Shown here: positions 56,678 through 64,000 of the stretch, piece after piece
Numbering within the stretch: position 1 is the stretch's first letter
Layout: each line of letters starts with the position of its first letter
Source of the DNA: Hyphomonas sp. BRH_c22
GTDB lineage: Bacteria; Pseudomonadota; Alphaproteobacteria; Caulobacterales; Hyphomonadaceae
Direction: 5' to 3'
NCBI RefSeq assembly: GCF_000961795.1
Contig: NZ_LADU01000092.1
Coordinates: 1 to 64,000, forward strand
DNA length: 64,000 nucleotides
Position numbers and translations under genes: made by a program
Notes under the pieces: generated by a model
The model's database searches: none
What the model saw: only the letters and a program-made list of their open reading frames with translations
Told to the model about the DNA's origin: nothing

Positions 56678-58084
56678 TTAACCCCGCCAAAAGCTGGGAG
56701 AAAGCGCCGGAATGATTGCCAAAATCTCCAGACGCCCCAAAATCATCGATATGATGAGCAGCGTTGTCGCGCCGCCGCCGAGGTCACTCGTATGCCCCAT
56801 CAGAAGGGCCCCTGAATTGGTGAGACCGCCGATCGAAAGCCGAATTGTTTCCTCAAATGGCAGATTTTGAAAGCTGAAACCGATCATCACAATGAACACC
56901 GCGACAATGTAGGCGACGAGGTAAACCCATACGCCGATCACGCTTCTTTCGTCGAGTTCCCTGTCCCGGAAGCGGAATCCAAGAACTGAACGACGATAGC
57001 CCAACTGGCGAAATTCCTGGCCGGCGCGGCGTGCCAGAACGATCAGACGCGCGATCTTCACGCCCCCTGCAGCAGACAGAGCCGAACCACCGATGAGCGC
57101 TGGCAGCACAAGAATTGGCAACGGGACAAGGTCACGCGTTGGAGCGCTCGAGAGTATGAGTCCTGACGTCGACAAGGCAGACGTTGCCCAGGCGAGCGCA
57201 TCGCCAACGCCAATCCCCAGGAGCAGGACCACGGCCGCAAACATGGTTATGAGGAACAGAAAGGTAACTGTTTCCGGGTCCATCAGCGCCGCACGGGGCT
57301 TGCGATCCTTCAGTGGCAACCATACCGCCAGGCCAAGGGCGCCGACAATCAAACCCATCCCAAGGATGATTGATGGAAATGGCTGCAGGGAGACTCGGCT
57401 GACAGTATTAGGGTCTACCGCACCGGTCGTCATGGCGCTCACGGCATCGCTCAAGGCTCGAGGAAATGGCACACCGCTCATTATAAGCAGTCCGAGGAGT
57501 ACGATCAAAAAGACAAGCATCATGATCGAGACCGAACGTGCGACGCGCGGTACGGCATCGAAGAAGCTGGACTCGGGCACCGTAAACAGGACTGTTCGAT
57601 GAATTCCAGGTCCGCCGAGATTGATAGCAGCCAGAACACTGGCAGCCGTGATGATCGTCGCCATTCCTCCGATTATGTGCAGTACGCCCCGCCAGAAAAC
57701 GAGACTGACCGGCCATACATTGGATTCCGTTCGAATGACCGATTGCCCGGACGTGGTGAGACAGGCTGCTGCCTCATGGATGGCGTTCAATAGAGACCCG
57801 TTGGCGACGCCAAGCACAAAGGGCAAAGCGCTTGCCACAGGCGCAATGAACCACCAGATTATAACCACAGCCAACGCATCTGAAGGGCGCGCCTTGCGAC
57901 TGGGCCGTGGCGTGAGCAACAAGACACTGCTCGCCAGAACTGCAATGCCAATCGTCGTGACCAACAGCGCAATAACCTGATCCGTCTCTCCAGCGACGAT
58001 TGCGACCGCAATCGGCAGCAATGCGCTGCCAGCCACGACCAGCATGAGCAGAGCCAGGACACGAACGATGGATGCGTAATTCAT
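56678..58084 (-). CDS. trkH: TrkH-family potassium uptake channel
   Basis: 468 residues from [15 protein letters not shown], four bases after the trkA stop; the longer frame to 58216 is inside trkA. About ten or more membrane helices with four K-filter half-repeats: [21 protein letters not shown] and GGLTNSGAL, each with the essential Gly. Works with cytoplasmic TrkA for K+ import. Confidence 0.9.
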   Translation of the reverse strand: MNYASIVRVLALLMLVVAGSALLPIAVAIVAGETDQVIALLVTTIGIAVLASSVLLLTPRPSRKARPSDALAVVIIWWFIAPVASALPFVLGVANGSLLNAIHEAAACLTTSGQSVIRTESNVWPVSLVFWRGVLHIIGGMATIITAASVLAAINLGGPGIHRTVLFTVPESSFFDAVPRVARSVSIMMLVFLIVLLGLLIMSGVPFPRALSDAVSAMTTGAVDPNTVSRVSLQPFPSIILGMGLIVGALGLAVWLPLKDRKPRAALMDPETVTFLFLITMFAAVVLLLGIGVGDALAWATSALSTSGLILSSAPTRDLVPLPILVLPALIGGSALSAAGGVKIARLIVLARRAGQEFRQLGYRRSVLGFRFRDRELDERSVIGVWVYLVAYIVAVFIVMIGFSFQNLPFEETIRLSIGGLTNSGALLMGHTSDLGGGATTLLIISMILGRLEILAIIPALSPSFWRG

Positions 58085-58088
58085 TCCG

Positions 58089-59462
58089 CTAGAAGAAGTC
58101 CGGGCTGACCCGGAAATATTTTTCGACCTTCCGCACCATGCTCTCCTCATAAAAGATAATGAGGCGGTCTTCAGCCTGGACGAACACGTCCGGCCCGGCA
58201 ATGATGACCTCATCATTCCGGATCACCGCAGCCGCAGTCACGCCATCAGGAAGATCGTCATATCCGAGGGGCTTTCCGATCAATGATGAGGATTCCAGCG
58301 TGACCCCCTCAGCGACTTCCGCCAAACCATCTTCGATTGATTGCAGTCCCAGAATCCGCCCCCGGCGCATGCGCAGCAGGATTTGCGAAACCGTAAGGGC
58401 GCGCGGATCCAGCACCGCATCGACACGCATGTCTCGCGCCAGTCCGGCCAGTTCAGTTGCGTTGACCAGCGCCAAAGCTCGTTTGGCCCCTGCCCGCTTG
58501 GCAAGGTTGCAAATAAGCAGATTGGCTTTGTCATCATTGGTGATCGCGATCACAAAATCGGCTTTGGGTGCGCCTGCTTCCGCCAGTATATCCGGACTCA
58601 AACCGTCTCCCTGGATGACAATGGTCCGCTTGAGCTCCGCAACCGCCGCGTCTGCGCGCGTGACACTGGATTCCACAAGGCGAATGCGCATGTTGCTCTC
58701 GCGTTCAAGCGCTTTGGCGACATAGAGCCCAACATTACCGCCACCGACGATGACCACATGGTCCATCCGCTCGTTGTCCCGGTTGAAAATAGAGGTCAGC
58801 CGCTCTGCATGGCTATCGAGCACCGCAATATAGGCCCTGTCCTCCGGCTTCAAAACGTCCGTAGACCTCGGAGCACGAACCGCGTCACGGCGACCGATGC
58901 CGACAATGCGTGCCGACAGATCCGGAAACAGTCCCCTGATCTGGTCGACTGGCGTGTCCAGAAGAGGACTTTGTCCATCAATCTCGAGCCCGAGCAGCTT
59001 GACCCTTCCCTTCCCGAAAGTCGCGCTCATTACGGCACCGGGTGTCCTGAACCGCTGCAAAATTGCCTCGCCTACTTCAACTTCGGGTGAAATCACCATG
59101 TCGATCGGCAAGCCTTCGCGGGAAAAAATATTCTTCCAGGCGGGGTCGATGTAGGATTGGTCTCTCACTCGCGCGATCTTGTAGGAAACGGAAAAGAGTG
59201 TGTGGGCGATCTGGCAGATCACCATGTTGATCTCGTCGAAATGGGTAACTGCGATAATCATCTCGCAATCATCTGCTCCGGCCCGCTTAAGCACGTCCGG
59301 GTGAGCGGCATGGCCCGTCACACCGCGCACATCGAGATCCGTTGAGACCTGATCAACCAGTGCAGGATTCTCGTCGATGATTGTGATATCGTGCTTTTCC
59401 CGCGCCAGACGCCGGGCAATGCCATGACCGACGCGGCCCGCGCCGCAAATTAGAACGCGCAT
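58089..59462 (-). CDS. trkA: Trk system potassium transport protein TrkA
   Basis: 457 residues, two tandem RCK units. First Rossmann motif ICGAGRVGHGIARRLAREKHD (in parts) at the N-terminus and second VIVGGGNVGLYVAKAL about residue 235, each followed by a TrkA-C domain. Binds NAD(H)/ATP and gates TrkH. Lies downstream of ntrX, as usual in Alphaproteobacteria. Confidence 0.95.
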   Translation of the reverse strand: MRVLICGAGRVGHGIARRLAREKHDITIIDENPALVDQVSTDLDVRGVTGHAAHPDVLKRAGADDCEMIIAVTHFDEINMVICQIAHTLFSVSYKIARVRDQSYIDPAWKNIFSREGLPIDMVISPEVEVGEAILQRFRTPGAVMSATFGKGRVKLLGLEIDGQSPLLDTPVDQIRGLFPDLSARIVGIGRRDAVRAPRSTDVLKPEDRAYIAVLDSHAERLTSIFNRDNERMDHVVIVGGGNVGLYVAKALERESNMRIRLVESSVTRADAAVAELKRTIVIQGDGLSPDILAEAGAPKADFVIAITNDDKANLLICNLAKRAGAKRALALVNATELAGLARDMRVDAVLDPRALTVSQILLRMRRGRILGLQSIEDGLAEVAEGVTLESSSLIGKPLGYDDLPDGVTAAAVIRNDEVIIAGPDVFVQAEDRLIIFYEESMVRKVEKYFRVSPDFF

Positions 59463-59486
59463 CGCTTACTGCCTTTCGACGATCTT

Positions 59487-60875
59487 TCAACCATCCTGAC
59501 GAGAGAGACCGGACGCTACACCCAAAGCCTTTAATTTTCTGTGCAGTGCAGAGCGCTCCATTCCAATGAATTCGGCAGTTCGCGAGATGTTTCCATTGAA
59601 CCTCGTAATTTGCAGAGCCAGGTACTCACGCTCGAATTGCTCTCGTGCATCGCGCAGAGACAATCCAACGAGCTCGGCTGACCCCCCTTTCGCGTTATGC
59701 ATTGCCCCGGTCGCCGTATCCCTTGGCAATTCATCGACACTCACCGGTCGACTGGCGTCCGACGGAGACAGTATGAGTATTCGTTCGACGACGTTGCGAA
59801 GTTGCCGAATATTGCCTGGCCATTCCATCGACTGAAGAACCGCCATGGCTTCTTCGGAAAATGCTCGTGGCGTCAGGCCGGACGAATCTGAAATGCGGTC
59901 AGTGAAGTATTTTACCAGGTCGGCTATGTCGTCGCGGCGCTCGGCCAGCGACGGCACCCTGAGCGGCACGACACTCAAACGGTAGAACAAGTCCTCACGG
60001 AAGTTGCCATCCTCGATTTCAACACGAAGGTCCTTGGTGGTAGCCGACATCACGCGGACATCCACGCTGACGTCCGAACGCCCGCCGACGCGCTGGAAGC
60101 GTTGCTCGGTCAGGACCCGCAAAATCTTGTTCTGCGTACCAAGCGGCATGTCAGCCACTTCATCGAGCAACAATGTGCCATTGTGCGCCTTCTCGAACAG
60201 ACCCACACGAACGGTTCGGCCTTGCTGGTCTTCCTCGCCGAAAAGTGCGCTTTCCATCTGATCTGGCGCGATGCTGGCAGCGTTCACGACGACAAATGGC
60301 CCGGTGTCACGAAGTGAATTGCGGTGAATAAGTCTTGCGGCCAGCTCTTTGCCGACCCCAGCCGGACCGTTGATCATCACGCGCGAGTTCGTCGGCGCCA
60401 CCTTGTCAATCGACGCCCTCAGGTTTGCGGCTGCCTGGCTGGTGCCGATCCAGTGTTCGTCTTCGCCAGCCCTGTTTCTAAGTGCGGCATTCTCGTATTT
60501 CAATGCGGCAGATTCAATCGCGCGTTCAATGAGATGAAGCAGCCTGTCCGTCTTGAATGGCTTCTCGATAAAGTCGTAGGCACCCCGCCGAATTGCAGCG
60601 ACAGCCGTTTCGATGTTGCCGTGCCCGCTGATCACAATGACCGGCAGAAACGGATCAATCGATTTCAAGTATTTGAGCAGTGAAAGACCGTCCATCTGGC
60701 TTCCCTGAAGCCAGACGTCGAGAACCACGAGCCGCGGAGTCCGTGTGCGGACCTCTTCCAGCGCCCGTTCGGCCGTATCTGCCGTGCGTACTGAATAGCC
60801 TTCATCGCTGAGCACCCCGGAGACGAGCTCGCGAATATCGGGCTCATCATCAACAACCAGAATATCTAACGCCAT
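59487..60875 (-). CDS. ntrX: NtrC-family response regulator NtrX
   Basis: 462 residues. Receiver domain with D10/D11 and phosphoacceptor D53 (VLDVWLQGS). AAA+ domain with Walker A GPAGVGKELAARL and Walker B GTLLLDEVADM. The L1 loop reads ALFGEEDQQGRTVRVGLFE where sigma-54 activators have GAFTGA, so it probably does not contact sigma-54. C-terminal Fis-type HTH (NISRTAEFIGMERSALHRKL). Overlaps the ntrY stop; partner regulator of NtrY in nitrogen, redox or envelope control. Confidence 0.93.
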   Translation of the reverse strand: MALDILVVDDEPDIRELVSGVLSDEGYSVRTADTAERALEEVRTRTPRLVVLDVWLQGSQMDGLSLLKYLKSIDPFLPVIVISGHGNIETAVAAIRRGAYDFIEKPFKTDRLLHLIERAIESAALKYENAALRNRAGEDEHWIGTSQAAANLRASIDKVAPTNSRVMINGPAGVGKELAARLIHRNSLRDTGPFVVVNAASIAPDQMESALFGEEDQQGRTVRVGLFEKAHNGTLLLDEVADMPLGTQNKILRVLTEQRFQRVGGRSDVSVDVRVMSATTKDLRVEIEDGNFREDLFYRLSVVPLRVPSLAERRDDIADLVKYFTDRISDSSGLTPRAFSEEAMAVLQSMEWPGNIRQLRNVVERILILSPSDASRPVSVDELPRDTATGAMHNAKGGSAELVGLSLRDAREQFEREYLALQITRFNGNISRTAEFIGMERSALHRKLKALGVASGLSRQDG

Positions 60876-63205
60876 GGTGCCGACTCCTCTACACGTTCAA
60901 ACAAGGACGAATTCTGTATTTCTTCTGAGCTTTGGTTTTCATCTGCGCCAGCTCCCGTGGCGGGGAGCCAGACGCGGACGCGCGCGCCGCGCAAGCCATC
61001 CAGGCGGTTCTGGAGTGAAATTGAACCGCCGTGATCGGCGATGATGCGATTGACGATCGCCAGGCCAAGACCCGTTCCCTTTTCCCGCGTCGTTACATAC
61101 GGTTCGAGGAGACGGTCGCGGACATCCTCTGGAAAGCCAGGGCCATTGTCTTCAATCGTAACCTCAAGGCCTCTTTCGTCTTCGTGCAGGACGACGCGAA
61201 TACTTCCGTTCACATCAGCGTCTTCCGGAAGTCCCTCAATCGCTTCCGCCGCATTTTTCAAAAGATTTCCAAAAGCTTGCCCCAGAAGCCTCTCGTCGCC
61301 CCGGTAAACAGCCTTGTCTGTATTTGATTCAAACTCGATCTCGACATCGGGCGACACCATGTTTTGCGAGAATCCTGTGCCCTGCAGCAGGGAACGCATG
61401 TCGAAAGGCGAAACATTTGGCTTCGGCATGCGCGCGAAGGACGAGAATTCCTCAACCATTCGGCCGATGTCTCCAACCTGACGCAGAATGGTTTCAATGC
61501 AGCGGTCAAAGACACCATCAGAATCGTCGATGGAGCTGGCATACCGGCGCCGAATGCGCTCCGTAGACAACATAATGGGAGTCAGTGGGTTGCGGATTTC
61601 ATGCGCAATTCGACGGGCAACATCTCGCCATGCAAGTTGCCTCTGAGCGTTGACCAGGCGGGTCGTATCATCAAATGTCAGGACGCAGCCACCAGCAGGG
61701 TCCGGCGCAGTCTTCAGCCGAATATGGCGAACTTCACCATTGATGTTTAGATCGAGGGATGCATCGACTGGTGCAATCCGTTCCAACGTATCTCTCGCAT
61801 ATCGCTCGAATAGCGGAGAGACTTCCTCCAGAGTCTGCCCTGGCATTATTTCGGAAATACCCAGCACTTCACCTGCCGAACGGTTCGCCAGTGTGATGAT
61901 CATTTCACCGTCCATACGGATTACGCCCGCACTAACCTCCGCCAGAAGCGTTTCCACGAATTTTCGCCGGTCTTCTTCAACTTCCCGCGCCCGGATCAAC
62001 GCATTGCGTTGCTCGGCCAACTGCTCGGTCATTGCGTTGAATGAGTTGGTCAACGCATATACTTCATCTTGAGGTCCGGATACGGGCACTCTCACCGTCA
62101 GATCGCCCTCGCGCACAGTGTGCGCAGCGACGGCCAGTCGACCGATGGGCCCGGTAATGCGGCCCGCCGCCTCAAGCCCGAGCCTGGCTGCCAGCAGCAG
62201 GATCAGGGCCGCGATCTGCGTGTAGCCGATGGCAAATATGTATTGCAGACGGCCACTGCGTCGCTTGGCATTGTTGTATTGCGCAAGCGCGGCTTCCGCT
62301 TCGCGCAATTGAACAGCCGCGTTCTTATCGAAATTCTTGACCGCATAGACGTATCCATCGAGTGGTTCCTGAATACGGATCAATGCAGTCGCGATACCAC
62401 GGTTTTCATAAAGTGTCGTCGCGACATTCCCGGCGTTCGCTTCGTCGAATGCCGACTGCGGAGGCGGCACGAGAATAGGCTGCTGGACGCTTTGCTCCGC
62501 GATGAGCTCGACGCCATCGGGACCCAGAACCGCAATCGTGAGAAATTCTCGAAATCCGAGCTCAGACCGCAATCCATCGGTGAAAGCTTTCGAGGCATCT
62601 GTTGCCAGGCTCTCAGCATTGATCTCGTCATTCGAGCCGCTCTCTGCGAGCGACGCTTTCACATCGCGCGCAAAGTTCTCGATATCCAGGGCTGCGAGCC
62701 TGAGATCGACATCGAACGTGCCTTCAAAATTGTTGACATAATCCTGGAAAATCTGGGCGTTCTTTTCCATGATCGTGTCGACACGTTCACCCAGCCAGTT
62801 GTCGAGCCCGCGCGATATGAAAGCGCCGATGAAGAGGGCAACGATCATTGCCGGGATCAGTGCCGAAAACCCGAAAAGCAGCACGAACCGTTTGGCGAGA
62901 CGCCCCTTGCCTTCTCCCCGTCCACTAACTTGAATGGCGATGTATTCCCGCGCCACGATGACAGCCAGGACGGTGATCACGACAAAATTCAAGCCGAGCA
63001 GCCACGGCGTCGCGCCAGCTGTGGGATTATCCGGATCGACGCCCGAAATCGCGATAAATGTAGCGAACACAGCGACGAGCGCAGCAATTATGAAGAGCCC
63101 CTCGAAGAGGGCCCAGCTCGCCTTCGTTGCCTGCTGGCTCAATGTATTCGACACTCGACGCTGCTCTGTAGTGGCCACCCCGGCCCCGTTGCCTTTGCGC
63201 CACAC
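60866..63205 (-). CDS. ntrY: Sensor histidine kinase NtrY
   Basis: 779 residues as read from a GTG at 63205; a later start is possible. N-terminal membrane helices (about 36-58, 74-94, 112-134), a periplasmic region (about 140-325), another helix (about 330-347), HAMP, a PAS domain (VSAGVIRMDGEMIITLANRSA region), HisKA with RRIAHEIRNPLTP and HATPase with NLLKNAAEAI, DNGPGFP and KGTGLGLAIV. Signals to NtrX, whose gene it overlaps by 10 bases. Confidence 0.93.
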   Translation of the reverse strand: MWRKGNGAGVATTEQRRVSNTLSQQATKASWALFEGLFIIAALVAVFATFIAISGVDPDNPTAGATPWLLGLNFVVITVLAVIVAREYIAIQVSGRGEGKGRLAKRFVLLFGFSALIPAMIVALFIGAFISRGLDNWLGERVDTIMEKNAQIFQDYVNNFEGTFDVDLRLAALDIENFARDVKASLAESGSNDEINAESLATDASKAFTDGLRSELGFREFLTIAVLGPDGVELIAEQSVQQPILVPPPQSAFDEANAGNVATTLYENRGIATALIRIQEPLDGYVYAVKNFDKNAAVQLREAEAALAQYNNAKRRSGRLQYIFAIGYTQIAALILLLAARLGLEAAGRITGPIGRLAVAAHTVREGDLTVRVPVSGPQDEVYALTNSFNAMTEQLAEQRNALIRAREVEEDRRKFVETLLAEVSAGVIRMDGEMIITLANRSAGEVLGISEIMPGQTLEEVSPLFERYARDTLERIAPVDASLDLNINGEVRHIRLKTAPDPAGGCVLTFDDTTRLVNAQRQLAWRDVARRIAHEIRNPLTPIMLSTERIRRRYASSIDDSDGVFDRCIETILRQVGDIGRMVEEFSSFARMPKPNVSPFDMRSLLQGTGFSQNMVSPDVEIEFESNTDKAVYRGDERLLGQAFGNLLKNAAEAIEGLPEDADVNGSIRVVLHEDERGLEVTIEDNGPGFPEDVRDRLLEPYVTTREKGTGLGLAIVNRIIADHGGSISLQNRLDGLRGARVRVWLPATGAGADENQSSEEIQNSSLFERVEESAPWR

Positions 63206-63262
63206 ATTGGTGTCGGTTCAGCAACAGTGGTGCACTAAAGGCACAGTTCGCCGTTACGTCAA

Positions 63263-64000
63263 TCAGTCTTCTGCGATTCCAAGCGCGTTGATCTTCGCCC
63301 GAAGTGTATTCCTGTTCATTCCCAGTAACTGTGCTGCCTTCACCTTGTTTCCGGCAGTGACTGATAGAGCGAGCTTGATGAGTGGCCGCTCCACCTGATC
63401 GATCACACGGGAATAAACAGCCGAATCCTCAGATTCGCCGCCCGCGATCAGGTCGCCCATCACATAGCGATGCAGCAAGGTCTCGATGTCTTTCTCCAAT
63501 CCGGCGCTGACACCTTTTTGCTCGCTGGCACCGGCGCGAAGCTCTCGCTCGACGTCTCGAAGTGTAATCGCCTCGTCCGGACTCAGCACCGCAAGGCGAA
63601 GGATCAGGTTCTCCAGCTCGCGCACGTTGCCAGGCCAATCGTAAGCCATCAGGAGATCAAGCGCAGACTTGTCGAGCGTTTTTGCCGACAATCCTTGTCG
63701 TTGGGCCCGGATGAGGAATGCCCTCGCCAGCTCCGGTATGTCTTCCTTGCGTAACCGGAGTGGCGGCATGGTCAGGCGAACGACATTCAGGCGGTAATAG
63801 AGATCTTCGCGAAACTTGCCCTCTTCCACGAGGCGCCCGAGGTTGCGCCGGGTCGACGCAATGAGACGTGCGCCACTGGAATCCCTCAGCAGTTTAACCA
63901 GCTGTGTCTGGGCTTCGGCCGGCAAATCGCCAATTTCATCAAGATAGAGCGTGCCGCCCTTCAGCTGAACGGCGCCGCCCTCCCCATTCGTTCCAAAGAG
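63263..64000 (-). CDS. ntrC: Nitrogen regulator NtrC, C-terminal part (5' end outside window)
   Basis: The frame runs to the window edge at 64000; about 245 residues are visible. Walker B GGTLYLDEIGDLP, FREDLYYRLNVVRLTMPPLR and WPGNVRELENL mark the AAA+ domain, and the Fis-type HTH VKAAQLLGMNRNTLRAKI ends the protein. From LFG to GGTLYLDE there are only 11 residues (TNGEGGAVQLK), so the GAFTGA loop that contacts sigma-54 is missing. Receiver and Walker A regions lie outside the window. It precedes ntrY on the same strand. Confidence 0.92.
   Translation of the reverse strand, partial: LFGTNGEGGAVQLKGGTLYLDEIGDLPAEAQTQLVKLLRDSSGARLIASTRRNLGRLVEEGKFREDLYYRLNVVRLTMPPLRLRKEDIPELARAFLIRAQRQGLSAKTLDKSALDLLMAYDWPGNVRELENLILRLAVLSPDEAITLRDVERELRAGASEQKGVSAGLEKDIETLLHRYVMGDLIAGGESEDSAVYSRVIDQVERPLIKLALSVTAGNKVKAAQLLGMNRNTLRAKINALGIAED

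Overview
The window looks like a chromosomal segment of an alphaproteobacterium, most likely from the Caulobacterales/Maricaulales/Hyphomonadaceae group. The reasons are: the ntrC-ntrY-ntrX-trkH/trkA-hfq-hflX-mazG neighbourhood; a three-gene pdhA-pdhB-pdhC set in which E1-beta carries its own lipoyl domain; fixL-fixJ beside ccoNOQP-ccoGHIS; a PopA-like protein; and a tRNA-His without G-1 that has U72 and A73, the alphaproteobacterial form. Genus and species cannot be fixed from sequence reading alone.

Layout. Bases 1-572 hold the 3' end of an IS481-type insertion sequence, which stops about 10 bases from the 3' end of a tRNA-Ser(TGA). Next are rlpA and a + strand run dacC-tmk-holB-tatD-MBL hydrolase (2.3-6.6 kb). 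A strong candidate XerCD/dif site lies at 6608-6635. Genes to its left all point right. Most genes to its right point left, and GGGNAGGG (KOPS-like) octamers are mostly oriented toward it, so the window probably spans the replication terminus.

The right flank starts with an oxygen-control block: a lone receiver protein, fixJ and heme-PAS fixL on the minus strand, then the + strand operon ccoN-ccoO-ccoQ-ccoP-ccoG-ccoH-ccoI-ccoS (9.6-17.5 kb), which encodes a complete cbb3 oxidase and its assembly factors. From 17.5 to 22.2 kb is a 5-oxoproline cluster (NRAMP-pxpA-pxpB-pxpC) with a DUF2891 lipoprotein. From 22.2 to 31.5 kb are lpd, an uncharacterised TIR/deoxyribosyltransferase-like membrane-anchored protein, pdhC, pdhB, pdhA, ftsB, eno, rpmF and an M19 dipeptidase.

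From 31.7 to 43.9 kb come a histidine phosphatase, a class III CoA-transferase, a degenerate-GGDEF PopA-like protein, mfd, sdhE, recG, a DUF502 protein, an APH-type kinase, a DUF6285 protein and a DUF3089-like protein. From 43.9 to 49.6 kb is an arginine succinyltransferase operon (M20 hydrolase-astA-astD-astB-maiA). From 49.7 to 54.0 kb are an OmpA-family porin with a 29-proline hinge, tRNA-His, nusG-secE detached from their usual ribosomal-protein neighbours, an SMP-30 lactonase and dgoK. From 54.2 kb to the end are mazG, hflX, hfq, trkH, trkA, ntrX, ntrY and the 3' part of ntrC.

The most interesting items are the dif/terminus signal, the membrane-anchored TIR-like protein inside the pyruvate dehydrogenase cluster, the PopA-like c-di-GMP receptor that keeps an I-site but has lost its active site, the absence of the sigma-54 GAFTGA loop in both NtrC and NtrX, and an M20 peptidase that may replace AstE. 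I saw no CRISPR array, prophage or biosynthetic cluster.
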